Assembly (NCBI RefSeq): GCF_003953935.1
Contig: NZ_RXLQ01000003.1
Span: forward strand, 483,202-547,201
DNA: 64,000 nucleotides
Origin: Massilia atriviolacea
GTDB taxonomy: Bacteria > Pseudomonadota > Gammaproteobacteria > Burkholderiales > Burkholderiaceae_D
Reading direction: 5' to 3'
In this document: positions 22,047 through 30,478 of the stretch, piece after piece
Layout of the letters: the number at the start of each line of letters is the position of its first letter
How positions within the stretch are numbered: position 1 is the first letter of the stretch
Made by a program: the position numbers and the translations under genes
Notes under the pieces: model-generated
Database searches by the model: none
What the model saw: the letters and a program-made list of their open reading frames with translations, nothing else
What the model was told of the DNA's origin: nothing

Positions 22047-23860
22047 CCATTTCCATTCCTGCCGCGACCATTTCGCAGCCGGTAGCCGCCGGCCGTGGCT
22101 CGATTGTGGCCGTATCGCCTGACTCGGGCGCATCGGCTGTTGTCGAGTACACGACCGCTGACGCCGCCGCCGTCGCCAATGGCGTGGCCAAGTGGGCGAT
22201 CTGGAGCAAGGGCACCGTCGGCGCCTCTGCCAGCGACCTGCTGGGCGACAACGTGTTTATTCGCGTGACTGCCACCGGCGGCGCTGTTGCGCTGGATATC
22301 GACTCCCATCCTTCCACCGCCAGCCTCGCTGCATATCGCGCCGACTGGTCAAGCGCCGACCCATGGGCGACCACGATCACGCGCAACGAGGCCTTGTCGC
22401 GCATATGGGGCGTCAGCGGCACTGGCGGCGTGCTGCACCCTGGCGTCAACCAGTCGCCGAGCAATTTCACGTCCAGCATGAAAATGGAAATGGAAGCGCC
22501 GTTCTATGCGGTTCGCCTGTTGCGGATCAACCGTTCGGCCGCCAACTCGCTCGACGCGCAGAAGGCGCTCATCGGCGTGACCGGTTCCAATGCCATCGAC
22601 ACGTCGTATGGCCTGACGGTGAGTCAGAACCTCACCACGCCGGTGATTAATGGCGTCTCGTATGCGCAGCTTGCGCCGGCAGGCACAGCGAACGGCTTCC
22701 AGCCGGTTATCTGGCCTGGCCGCGAGGTTGCAAGCCTGACCAATTCGACCACCACTGCAACGCTGACGACCAAGTTGCCGCACGGGCTTATCACTGGCGC
22801 CATAGTCACAGTGCGCAACGTCGATCTGCCAGCCTACAACGTGACTAATGCCGCCGTAACTGTCACCAGCACGACGGCATTTACCTACACCATGGGCGCT
22901 GATCCTGGTGCGGCCGCAACGGTGGTCGGCAGCTACACGGCCAACATGGTTGGTGTGCTGCGACCGAATGTGGATCAGACCTATGCGCAGTCGGAAAAAA
23001 CGTACATCAAGAGCGTGCCGCGCCTGGATGGCAGTGGCCGCCCGTTGCTGCTGATCCGATTGCATTGCAACGGCACCGTCTACCCGTTCCCGTTCCACAC
23101 CATGTCGGCTGTCGCCCGGACGCCATCAACAGCATTGCGCGGACGCACGTACCAAATGGCCTATGCACTGAGCGATGCCGTGGCCACGCCAAACACGCTG
23201 ATGGGTCTGGCCGGCGAACTGCTGGACGTCTACCCGGTCGTGTCGTACTCGGTGCCGGTCATCAGCATTTGGGGCGTAGGCGACTCGACTATGCAGAACG
23301 ATGCCTTGGTCACGGACAAAATTTCTTCGTGGATGTATCGCGCGTGCCTGAATCTTTCGACTCCGCAAAAGCCTATCGTGTATGCGAACTTTGGTGCGTC
23401 GTCACAAAATTCGCTGACGTACTGGAATCAGGCCAAAGCAGCGCTTGCTGCTGGCGCACCGGCGCCATCGATCATGGTAATCGGCATGGATAGCGTGAAC
23501 GACGGTGTGAACACGGATGGCACGATCATCAATGCCTTCGGATTTGCGGAAGACGTGATCAGCACCGCCAAGAAGTACGGCATCGGCAAGGTGGTGATGT
23601 GCCCACGCATGCCCCTGAACACGCTCACCGCTCCGCAATACGCCCTGAAAGTGGCTCAAGACATCGAACTGTCGAAGCTGGCCGCTGCCTACGGCATCGA
23701 GTGGATGCCGCTTCCCGGTCTGGGCGATGGTGCGAACCCGGAGCGTTGGGCAACAGCGCTGAACTACGCAGCAGACGGCTACCACCCAAACGAAGCCTGT
23801 ATCGAATCCCCGCTTTCCACCACCGCAACCGCGTTCATTTCGAACCTGTTGCGCCTGTAG
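22043..23860 (+). CDS. Virion-associated SGNH/GDSL hydrolase
   Basis: A 605-residue protein with two parts. Residues 1 to about 400 are Thr/Ala/Gly-rich, beta-structured and phage-structural in style (YNVTNAAVTVTSTTAFTYTM). The C-terminal 200 residues hold an SGNH esterase core: GVGDSTMQN with nucleophile Ser415, block II ANFGASSQ with Gly451, block III GMDSVND with Asn486, and DGYHPN with His581. It probably deacetylates or de-esterifies a surface glycan during adsorption. Its place between portal and scaffold, not among the tail genes, is unusual. Confidence 0.75.
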   Translation: MTISIPAATISQPVAAGRGSIVAVSPDSGASAVVEYTTADAAAVANGVAKWAIWSKGTVGASASDLLGDNVFIRVTATGGAVALDIDSHPSTASLAAYRADWSSADPWATTITRNEALSRIWGVSGTGGVLHPGVNQSPSNFTSSMKMEMEAPFYAVRLLRINRSAANSLDAQKALIGVTGSNAIDTSYGLTVSQNLTTPVINGVSYAQLAPAGTANGFQPVIWPGREVASLTNSTTTATLTTKLPHGLITGAIVTVRNVDLPAYNVTNAAVTVTSTTAFTYTMGADPGAAATVVGSYTANMVGVLRPNVDQTYAQSEKTYIKSVPRLDGSGRPLLLIRLHCNGTVYPFPFHTMSAVARTPSTALRGRTYQMAYALSDAVATPNTLMGLAGELLDVYPVVSYSVPVISIWGVGDSTMQNDALVTDKISSWMYRACLNLSTPQKPIVYANFGASSQNSLTYWNQAKAALAAGAPAPSIMVIGMDSVNDGVNTDGTIINAFGFAEDVISTAKKYGIGKVVMCPRMPLNTLTAPQYALKVAQDIELSKLAAAYGIEWMPLPGLGDGANPERWATALNYAADGYHPNEACIESPLSTTATAFISNLLRL

Positions 23861-23923
23861 CCCTCTTGCCGCCTACGCGCGGCATTCCCTGCTGCCTCAT
23901 GGCGGCGCACTCTTGGAGTATAC

Positions 23924-24787
23924 ATGGACGACCTGGAACAACCTGTCACACAGGATTCCGCAGAAGTAGTTGAGCCTGCGGAGCACGACGAGCCGCAGCA
24001 AGAGCTTGATGCTGACAGCCCCGATCTCGAAACGCCTGAAGAGGACGACGAGGAAGTCGAGGTTGGAGGCCGCAAGTTCGCCCTGCCGAAAAGCGCGGCC
24101 GAAACGCTGAAGGCCGAGCGCCTGATGCAGGCCGACTACACGCGCAAGACGCAGGAAGTAGCAGAAACCCGCAAGCAGATCGAAGCCCGCGCCGCCCAGG
24201 TGGAAAGCCAGGCGCGCGAGCAGCAGCAGTACATCGGTGAGATTGCGAAGGTGCAGTCCATCGATGAACGCCTGAGCCAGTTCGCCCAGCTCGACTGGGA
24301 CGCCGCTATCGACAACGATCCGGTGCAGGCGATGAAGTGGCAGCAAGAGCACCGCGCGCTGCAACTGGCGCGCGACCAAGCAGTAAATGTCATTACGCAA
24401 AAGCAGCAACAATTTGCACTGAATGAGCAGCAGGCAACTGCCAAGCAAGTCCAGGACGCGAGTGCCTACTTTCAGCGTGAAATCCCCAATTGGACCGCAG
24501 AGCGGGATAACCAGGTGGCGAAATTCGCAGTCGATAGCGGCATCCCAGCCCAAGCGCTGGCATCCGTGATCCTCAAGCACCCGCAGTTCGCGAAAATCCT
24601 CCACCAGGCCGAACTGTACACCCAGCTGGAAAAGAAGCAGACCGCCAAACCCAAGACGCCGACCCCGCCGCCTGCACCAGTCACCCGCGTAAGCGCCTCG
24701 CGCGCCACAGCGGCAAAGGACCTGGACAAGATGCCGGCCGACGACTGGGCCAAGCAGTTCTATGCCGACCGCAGCAAGCGCCGATAA
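23924..24787 (+). CDS. Scaffolding protein
   Basis: A 287-residue protein, very acidic at the N-terminus (PEEDDEEVEVGG), then a long coiled coil rich in Gln, Glu and Lys (RKQIEARAAQVESQAREQQQ) and a basic C-terminal tail (FYADRSKRR). This charge order and its place directly before the coat gene are characteristic of P22-type scaffolds, whose basic tail binds coat protein. It would guide procapsid assembly and then leave the shell. Confidence 0.88.
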   Translation: MDDLEQPVTQDSAEVVEPAEHDEPQQELDADSPDLETPEEDDEEVEVGGRKFALPKSAAETLKAERLMQADYTRKTQEVAETRKQIEARAAQVESQAREQQQYIGEIAKVQSIDERLSQFAQLDWDAAIDNDPVQAMKWQQEHRALQLARDQAVNVITQKQQQFALNEQQATAKQVQDASAYFQREIPNWTAERDNQVAKFAVDSGIPAQALASVILKHPQFAKILHQAELYTQLEKKQTAKPKTPTPPPAPVTRVSASRATAAKDLDKMPADDWAKQFYADRSKRR

Positions 24788-24805
24788 CCCCTCGCAAACC
24801 CAATG

Positions 24806-24829
24806 AAGCCCGCCACTTGAGCGGGCTTT
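24806..24829 (+). terminator. Hairpin between scaffold and coat genes
   Basis: AAGCCCGC/GCGGGCTT forms an 8-bp stem with a 7-base loop and only a short T tract. It may act as a weak attenuator or as an RNA-end that protects the coat mRNA, allowing coat to be made in much larger amounts than its neighbours. Confidence 0.5.
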
Positions 24830-24853
24830 GTCATTTCTGGAGCAATAAAACTC

Positions 24854-26041
24854 ATGGCAAATAGCATTCTCACCCCTGTTCAGGTCACCCGCGCCGCGTT
24901 GGCGATCCTGCACCAAAAGCTGAACTTCATCGGCTCGATCAACCGCCAGTACGACGACTCGTTCGCCAAGGATGGCGCCAAGATCGGTGACAGCCTGAAA
25001 ATCCGACTGCCGAACGAATACACGGTTCGTGACGGCATGACCATGGCGGCGCAGGACGTTGTCGAGCAAAGCACCACCCTGCAAGTTTCGACCGTCAAGG
25101 GTGTCGACTTGAACTTCTCGTCGCTCGATCTGACCCTGCATATCCAGGACTTCACCGACCGCATTATCGAACCGGCCATGTCCGTGCTCGCGGCCAAGGT
25201 GGAAGCCGACGCGTTCAACATGATGCTGGACGTGTACAACGTGGTGAACAACGTCGGCAACCCGCTGACCTTCAACAAGGCCCTGGGCGCACGCAAGGTG
25301 CTGGTTGACAACCTGACCCCCGGCGACAAGCGCACGCTGATCGTGAACACCCAAGACAACCTCGATTTCGTCGATGGCGTCAAAGGCCTGTTCCAGGACT
25401 CGACGCAAATTTCGAAGCAGTACCGCGAAGGCAAGGTTGGCACGACGGCCGGCTTTGGCGACATCTTCGAAAACACGCTGATGCCGTCGCAGCTGACCGG
25501 CACGGCTGCCGCCACCACCGGCTACACCGTCAACGGCGCCGGCCAGACCGGCTCGGGCGTTGTGGTGCAAACGGGTACTGCGACGTTCAAGAAAGGCGAC
25601 GTTGTCACATTCGTCGGCTGCAACCGCGTGCACCCGGAGACCAAGCTCGATACGGGCGCCCTGCAACAGTTCGTCGTTACTGCGGACTACGCGGGCGGCG
25701 CCGGCACTCTGCTGATTTCCCCGGCAATCGTGACCAGCGGCGGGCGCCAGAACGTGACCGCCTCGCCAACCAACGGCGGCGCTGTGGTCAAGATCGGCGG
25801 CGCCTCGGGCATCTACCGCCCATCGCTGGCGTTCCACAAGGACGCCTTCACCTTCGCCACTGCCGACCTGGTGCAGCCGAAGGGTGTTGACTTCGCCGCG
25901 CGCGAGGTCATGGACGGTATCTCGATGTCGATGGTTCGCGCGTTCCAGATCAGCGACCGCAGCTTCCCATGCCGCCTGGACGTGCTGTACGGCTACAAGA
26001 CCCTGCGCCCGCAGACCGCCGTTCGCATCCTGTCGAACTAA
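24854..26041 (+). CDS. Major coat protein (P22 gp5-like)
   Basis: A 395-residue HK97-fold coat protein of the P22 family. Recognisable parts are the N-terminal arm VTRAALAILHQKLNF, the E-loop/P-domain region with RLPNEYTVRDGMTMAAQ, a Gly/Thr-rich inserted domain around residues 220-320 (NGAGQTGSGVVVQTG), and the C-terminal SMVRAFQISDRSFPCRLDVL. Good codon bias and flanking hairpins suggest strong expression. Confidence 0.93.
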   Translation: MANSILTPVQVTRAALAILHQKLNFIGSINRQYDDSFAKDGAKIGDSLKIRLPNEYTVRDGMTMAAQDVVEQSTTLQVSTVKGVDLNFSSLDLTLHIQDFTDRIIEPAMSVLAAKVEADAFNMMLDVYNVVNNVGNPLTFNKALGARKVLVDNLTPGDKRTLIVNTQDNLDFVDGVKGLFQDSTQISKQYREGKVGTTAGFGDIFENTLMPSQLTGTAAATTGYTVNGAGQTGSGVVVQTGTATFKKGDVVTFVGCNRVHPETKLDTGALQQFVVTADYAGGAGTLLISPAIVTSGGRQNVTASPTNGGAVVKIGGASGIYRPSLAFHKDAFTFATADLVQPKGVDFAAREVMDGISMSMVRAFQISDRSFPCRLDVLYGYKTLRPQTAVRILSN

Positions 26042-26045
26042 CCGC

Positions 26046-26073
26046 AAGCGCCCTGGCTTCGGCTGGGGCGCTT
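26046..26073 (+). terminator. Hairpin immediately after the coat gene
   Basis: AAGCGCCC pairs with GGGCGCTT (8 bp, extendable by a T-G pair) around a 12-base loop starting five bases after the coat stop. There is no T tract, so it is more likely an mRNA-stability or processing element than a full terminator. Confidence 0.4.
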
Positions 26074-26090
26074 CCACATCTGGAGTACGC

Positions 26091-26285
26091 ATGTACATCG
26101 AATACCCGAAAGCGCTCTACCGCAAGGGGGAATGCACAATTGTCGCAGACGAGGACGGCGAGGTTGCCGCGCGCGAGGGCGGCTTTGCCGATTGGGCAGA
26201 AGACATCGCCGCCATGCAGGCGACGGAAGCTGACGAAGAGCCGGCCGCGCCGGCCAAACGCGCCTACAACAAGAAGGTGGCCTGA
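26091..26285 (+). CDS. Small acidic head protein, 64 aa
   Basis: GGAGTACGC precedes the ATG. The product (MYIEYPKALYRKGECTIVAD ...) ends in a Lys-rich tail (AKRAYNKKVA) and is mostly acidic in between. Such small proteins between coat and tail genes are often head-completion or decoration factors; no family is recognised. It overlaps the tailspike start by one base. Confidence 0.6.
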   Translation: MYIEYPKALYRKGECTIVADEDGEVAAREGGFADWAEDIAAMQATEADEEPAAPAKRAYNKKVA

Positions 26286-28159
26286 TGCTGCGGTACGCGA
26301 ACAACTACCAGGACCGTTACGGTAACGGCATCCCTGGCGCGCTGGTTTCGGTCACGTCGAACGAAACCGGGCTGCCTGTCACGATCTATTCGGACAACGG
26401 TGTCACGCCGATCACGAATTTGGTAACCGATGCGCTTGGCCAATTCGCGTTCTACGTGGCCGATGGCGACGTAGACATCACGTTGTCAAAAACGGATACC
26501 ACCACGACGTCGATTCGCGACGTGACGATCAAGAACCCGGTTGCCGAATCGGCGCTGGCCTCGACCTCCGGGCCCGGGCTGGTCGGCTGCATCAATCCTG
26601 GCGCGGGCGCGGTCGCAACCACTCTTCAGGCCAAGCTGCTGGAAGGCGCGGTAACGCCGCAGGACTTCATGACGACGGCGCAGCGCAACAACGTCGCGGC
26701 GGGCCTGGGCACCATCTCCGTGGTCGACGCGTTCGAAAAGGCGCTGGCGACCGGAATGCCGGTGTACGTGCCGTCCGCGAGCCGGAAATACCTGTTCGAC
26801 CGCCAGCTGATCGTGCCAAGCAACGCCGTCATTTTCGGCGATCAAGCACAGATTTATCTTGGCAACGGCGTCAACCAGCACGTTTTCCGCGTGGCGACAA
26901 ACGCCGACAACGTGGAGATTCGCGGCCTGCGTATCGACGGCACCAAGGCGTCCAACACGGCCAGCATGGGCATCGCCATCGACGGCGGATCGAGCATCCG
27001 CGTGCTGGACTGCTACATCAAGAATTGCAGCGCGGCCGGCATCTATTTCGCCGGCGCCACGTTGAGCGGCGTACGGGCCATGAACAACTTCGTGACCGGG
27101 TGCGTGGCCGGCGGCATCACGGCAAACGATACCGTGACCAATTTCGCCTTCAACGAAAATTCCTGCTGGCTGAACGGCACGCACGGCGTGGGCATTATCG
27201 GCATCGCAAAGCACGGCATGATCTGCGGCAATGCCTGCTGGGACAACGGCCAGGGCACGCCGAACGCGGACAACATCACCGGCTACAACGTCGCGAATAC
27301 GTCGGTCACGGTATCGAACAACTCCTGCAAAGGCGGCTTGAACAACAGCATTCACATGGGCGGCCAGTACATGGTGGTTACCGACAATACTGTCTATGAC
27401 CCGACCCAATACGGCATCGTCATGGCCGCGAATACGGGCATCTGCAAAGGCTGCACTGTCGGCAATAACTCGGTGTTCGGCGCCGGCGTGAGCGGCTATT
27501 GGTTCGAAAACTGCACCACCGGCTCTGTCAACGGCAATTCGTCGTGCGACAACACCGCGCACGGCTTCGCTATCGACGGCTGCATCGGCCTCTCGTTCGG
27601 CAGCAATTCCGCAAGCGGCAATGGCGGCGATGGATTCCGGAACGGTGTGGCCAGCTCCTTCCTGACATTCAACGGCTGCACGTCGCGCGCCAACACCGGC
27701 GATGGCATCGAGCTCGGCAACGTGACCGACTCCACGATCACGGGCGGCAATTTTTCCGGGAACACCGGTTGGGGCGTCAACGTTTCCGGCACCGAGGCGC
27801 GCAACATCATCGGCATGAACACGGTGCGCGGCAACACGGCCGGCCAGATCGCACAGCCGAACGTGTCCACCCGCGTGACCGACAACGAAACCGGTGTATC
27901 GCGGACCGTCGCATCGGCTGCGGCACTCATCTTGCCGCCGGGCGGCTCGTACTTCTACATCACCGGTACGACGAGCATCACCAGCATGACGGCCAGCTTC
28001 CCCGAGCGCATGGTGACGCTGCAATTCGATGACGTGTTGACTTTCACGGACGGCGGCAACCTGAACATCGCGGGCAACTACGTCACCGCATTCAAGAAGA
28101 CGATCACGTTGATTTGCGACGGCAGCTCTTGGGTCGAAATCGCACGCAGCACCAACTAA
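26285..28159 (+). CDS. Tailspike with pectate-lyase-type parallel beta-helix
   Basis: A 624-residue receptor-binding protein. Residues 1-100 form a virion-attachment part (YQDRYGNGIPGALVSVTSN). The centre, about 150-510, is a run of Asn/Gly/Cys-rich repeats of about 22 residues (CYIKNCSAAGIYFAG, NNSVFGAGVSGYWFENC), typical of right-handed beta-helix tailspikes that bind or cleave surface polysaccharide. A C-terminal beta domain follows. Cysteines at equivalent turn positions may form an internal ladder. No catalytic residues can be assigned by eye. Confidence 0.85.
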   Translation: MLRYANNYQDRYGNGIPGALVSVTSNETGLPVTIYSDNGVTPITNLVTDALGQFAFYVADGDVDITLSKTDTTTTSIRDVTIKNPVAESALASTSGPGLVGCINPGAGAVATTLQAKLLEGAVTPQDFMTTAQRNNVAAGLGTISVVDAFEKALATGMPVYVPSASRKYLFDRQLIVPSNAVIFGDQAQIYLGNGVNQHVFRVATNADNVEIRGLRIDGTKASNTASMGIAIDGGSSIRVLDCYIKNCSAAGIYFAGATLSGVRAMNNFVTGCVAGGITANDTVTNFAFNENSCWLNGTHGVGIIGIAKHGMICGNACWDNGQGTPNADNITGYNVANTSVTVSNNSCKGGLNNSIHMGGQYMVVTDNTVYDPTQYGIVMAANTGICKGCTVGNNSVFGAGVSGYWFENCTTGSVNGNSSCDNTAHGFAIDGCIGLSFGSNSASGNGGDGFRNGVASSFLTFNGCTSRANTGDGIELGNVTDSTITGGNFSGNTGWGVNVSGTEARNIIGMNTVRGNTAGQIAQPNVSTRVTDNETGVSRTVASAAALILPPGGSYFYITGTTSITSMTASFPERMVTLQFDDVLTFTDGGNLNIAGNYVTAFKKTITLICDGSSWVEIARSTN

Positions 28160-28167
28160 GGACAGCC

Positions 28168-28830
28168 ATGAGCATTGTTGCCCCCAGCACCCCAGACGAC
28201 ATCACCAGCCAGGATTATTTCTGGCTGGTCGAAACCGTCAAAAACTGGCTTCATCGCAGCGACCTGGCGGCGCGCGTGCCGGACTTCATCCTCTTGGCCG
28301 AATCGCGCATCAACCGCCTAGCGCGCGTGCGCGTGATGGGCGTGGACGCTGCCCTGGTGATGACGCCGGGCTCGCGCTTCGTGGTGCTGCCGTCCGATTA
28401 CGTGGCGCCGTCGGCGGTGTGGCTGGATGCGAACCAGCCGCGAGCCAAGTTGACGCCGCTCGTGGTTGAGCAAATGCCGGTAGCCAGCGATTCCGGCATG
28501 CCGACGTACTGGGCAGTGGATGGCACGATGCTCGCGTTCGACCGCGTACCAGACCAGGCATATCCGATCACGCTTCGCTACCGCGCGCGCTTCAGACTGA
28601 CCGCCCAGGCGCCGACAAACTACCTGCTGTCTCAATACCCGGACCTGTACCTGTACGGCGCGCTACTGGAGTCGGCCCCGTTCATCGGCGCGGACGAGCG
28701 CATCGGCCTGTGGAAAAGCATGTTCGACCAGGCAATCCAGGAAATCAACAACAGCGAGCACCAAAGCCGATCGGTCGGCGTGCTGACCACAGACGTGCCG
28801 ACGTCGATGCTGTCGCGCCGCTGCTATTAA
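28168..28830 (+). CDS. Head-tail adaptor (P22 gp4-like)
   Basis: A 220-residue protein. DYFWLVETVKNWLHRSDLAA followed by DFILLAESRINRLARV is the hallmark of phage adaptor proteins related to P22 gp4, which seal the portal and connect the tail. The middle (VVLPSDYVAPSAVWLD) and the TNYLLSQYPDLYLYGALLES block also fit this family. The start after GGACAGCC is used; the longer open frame lies within the tailspike gene. Confidence 0.85.
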   Translation: MSIVAPSTPDDITSQDYFWLVETVKNWLHRSDLAARVPDFILLAESRINRLARVRVMGVDAALVMTPGSRFVVLPSDYVAPSAVWLDANQPRAKLTPLVVEQMPVASDSGMPTYWAVDGTMLAFDRVPDQAYPITLRYRARFRLTAQAPTNYLLSQYPDLYLYGALLESAPFIGADERIGLWKSMFDQAIQEINNSEHQSRSVGVLTTDVPTSMLSRRCY

Positions 28831-28840
28831 CAGGAAAATC

Positions 28841-29827
28841 ATGGCTCTCGAAACTGCAACCTACATCACCGACCTGAACACCGCGAATCCGACTGCGGCC
28901 GATCCGAAATCCCAGGGCGACGACCAGATCCGCATGATCAAATCCGTGCTCAAGGCGTCGTGGACGCAGATCGCCGGCGCGGTCAACGCAACGCACACGC
29001 AGATCAACTATCTTGTGGGCGTCACAAGCCCGATTCAGGTGCAGCTCGACGCCAAGCAGAATACCGCCGACGCGGTTACCTATGCCTACGTGAACGGCCT
29101 GTCGTTTGCCAGCTCGCTCCCCGACCAGGCTGGCAACGGCGGCAAAATCATCTCGACGGATGGCACGACTTCCAGCTGGAAGGATTGGGCAAGCTTCAAC
29201 GACGCCATGGCGCCGGACGTGGCCACGGCCGCCGCGCCTGATATCTGGTCCGGCATCGGCAGTACCCGGCTCCTGACCGGCAGCACGGCCGTTACCGGCT
29301 TCGCTGCGGCGCCGCGCGCAGGGGCAAAGCGCAAGCTGATCGCCGCGACCGGGTTCTACATGATCCAGGGCGCGAACCTCACGATCAAGGGCGGGTCGAT
29401 CACCCTGGCCGCCGGCGACGAGGTGGACGTGCTTGCGCTGACGACGACGTCGTTCCGGGCCACGGTCACCCGCGCAGACGGCACGGCTGTTGCAGAGGCT
29501 GTGCGGCACTACGACAACGGCGCGTCGGGCACGCTGGACTATCGCAACGGACGGTCGCAGCGCTGGGCGCCAGCATCCGGCGCCAAGACCCTGACGGTGA
29601 CCAATTGGCCGCCGGCCGGCATCTATGCCTCGCTGCGCGTCAAGGGCGTGAACCTCGCTGCCGGCGGCATCCCGACGATCACCGGCGCGACGTACATCAA
29701 CTACGACGGCTCGTACAAGGCGACGGCGGCGCTCGCAAACGTGACCTTTCAGACCTCCGGCACCGATAACGTGCTGCTGTTCAGCGATGACGGCGGCGCC
29801 ACGATTTTCGTGAAAGTGATGCGCTGA
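28841..29827 (+). CDS. Tail fibre-like protein
   Basis: The N-terminus (ATYITDLNTANPTAADPKSQGDDQIRMIK, seen as ITDLNTANPTAADPKSQGDD) is a widely shared tail-fibre start, followed by a short coil and a beta-rich body of 250 residues with many Thr/Ala/Gly strands (LLTGSTAVTGFAAAPR). It is shorter than most fibres (328 aa) and probably attaches another tip, perhaps the next gene product. It ends in a one-base TGATG overlap with that gene. Confidence 0.75.
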   Translation: MALETATYITDLNTANPTAADPKSQGDDQIRMIKSVLKASWTQIAGAVNATHTQINYLVGVTSPIQVQLDAKQNTADAVTYAYVNGLSFASSLPDQAGNGGKIISTDGTTSSWKDWASFNDAMAPDVATAAAPDIWSGIGSTRLLTGSTAVTGFAAAPRAGAKRKLIAATGFYMIQGANLTIKGGSITLAAGDEVDVLALTTTSFRATVTRADGTAVAEAVRHYDNGASGTLDYRNGRSQRWAPASGAKTLTVTNWPPAGIYASLRVKGVNLAAGGIPTITGATYINYDGSYKATAALANVTFQTSGTDNVLLFSDDGGATIFVKVMR

Positions 29828-30471
29828 TGGACGAGGAATTCTACGCAAGCTCGCGGCGCCTCGTGCAGGTGTCGTTTTACGCTGATGGCACGTGGGTCGC
29901 GCCGATGACAACGACTTCGGTTGACATGCTGGGGCGGGGGCAGGATGGCTCGCCCGGCGGAACAACCGCCACAAGCGTCGTCGTCGCAGTGGTGACGTGG
30001 CTTATCGGAACCGGAGGCCCTAATCCCGGCGTGGCCACATGGGATAACGCGCAGGCGGCCGCGTCGGCAGCGGCCAGCGCGATCAATGCCGGCGCCGGCT
30101 CGTGGACTGAATATCAGGTGGCCCAATACAGCGGCGGCACCTACATCCTGAACACCACAGTGAGGTCGGGGCCATCGCTTGCCGGCAGCGCTTCTGTCTC
30201 GTACCAGGCCGGATGGCAGCCGAGCGGCCCGATTACTGGCGGCGCGATGCCAGGTTCGCCGCAGCAGTGGACCGCCACTGTGAATTACAGCTACACGGCC
30301 TCGGGGGCTACGGTCGGCGCAAACGCGACCGGGCTCGGAAAAACGTTCCTCGGTGGTGTTGGCGATTATGCGACGCCTGTGGCCTACCCCGGGGTCGCGG
30401 TTACGCCAGGTGCCAGCTACCCGATTGTTGCCCCTCTTGGCTCAATTATCACGCTTACCTATTTCGAATAG
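29827..30471 (+). CDS. Probable tail-associated protein, 214 aa
   Basis: It is coupled to the fibre gene by TGATG. The protein is Gly/Ser/Thr/Ala-rich and beta-structured (AGSASVSYQAGWQPSGPITG, WTATVNYSYTASG), like phage fibre tips or decoration proteins. No specific family is recognised; a role at the fibre tip is inferred from position and composition. Confidence 0.6.
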   Translation: MDEEFYASSRRLVQVSFYADGTWVAPMTTTSVDMLGRGQDGSPGGTTATSVVVAVVTWLIGTGGPNPGVATWDNAQAAASAAASAINAGAGSWTEYQVAQYSGGTYILNTTVRSGPSLAGSASVSYQAGWQPSGPITGGAMPGSPQQWTATVNYSYTASGATVGANATGLGKTFLGGVGDYATPVAYPGVAVTPGASYPIVAPLGSIITLTYFE

Positions 30472-30478
30472 GCCATCT

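Noticed and set aside
19830..22133. Very long open frame antisense to portal gene (and similar ones antisense to 33155-35488, 43117-45222, 52045-54327, 57132-59213, 60513-62318)
   Set aside because: These frames follow the third-position GC bias of the real genes on the other strand, lack ribosome binding sites and give low-complexity His/Arg/Leu-rich proteins. They are shadows.
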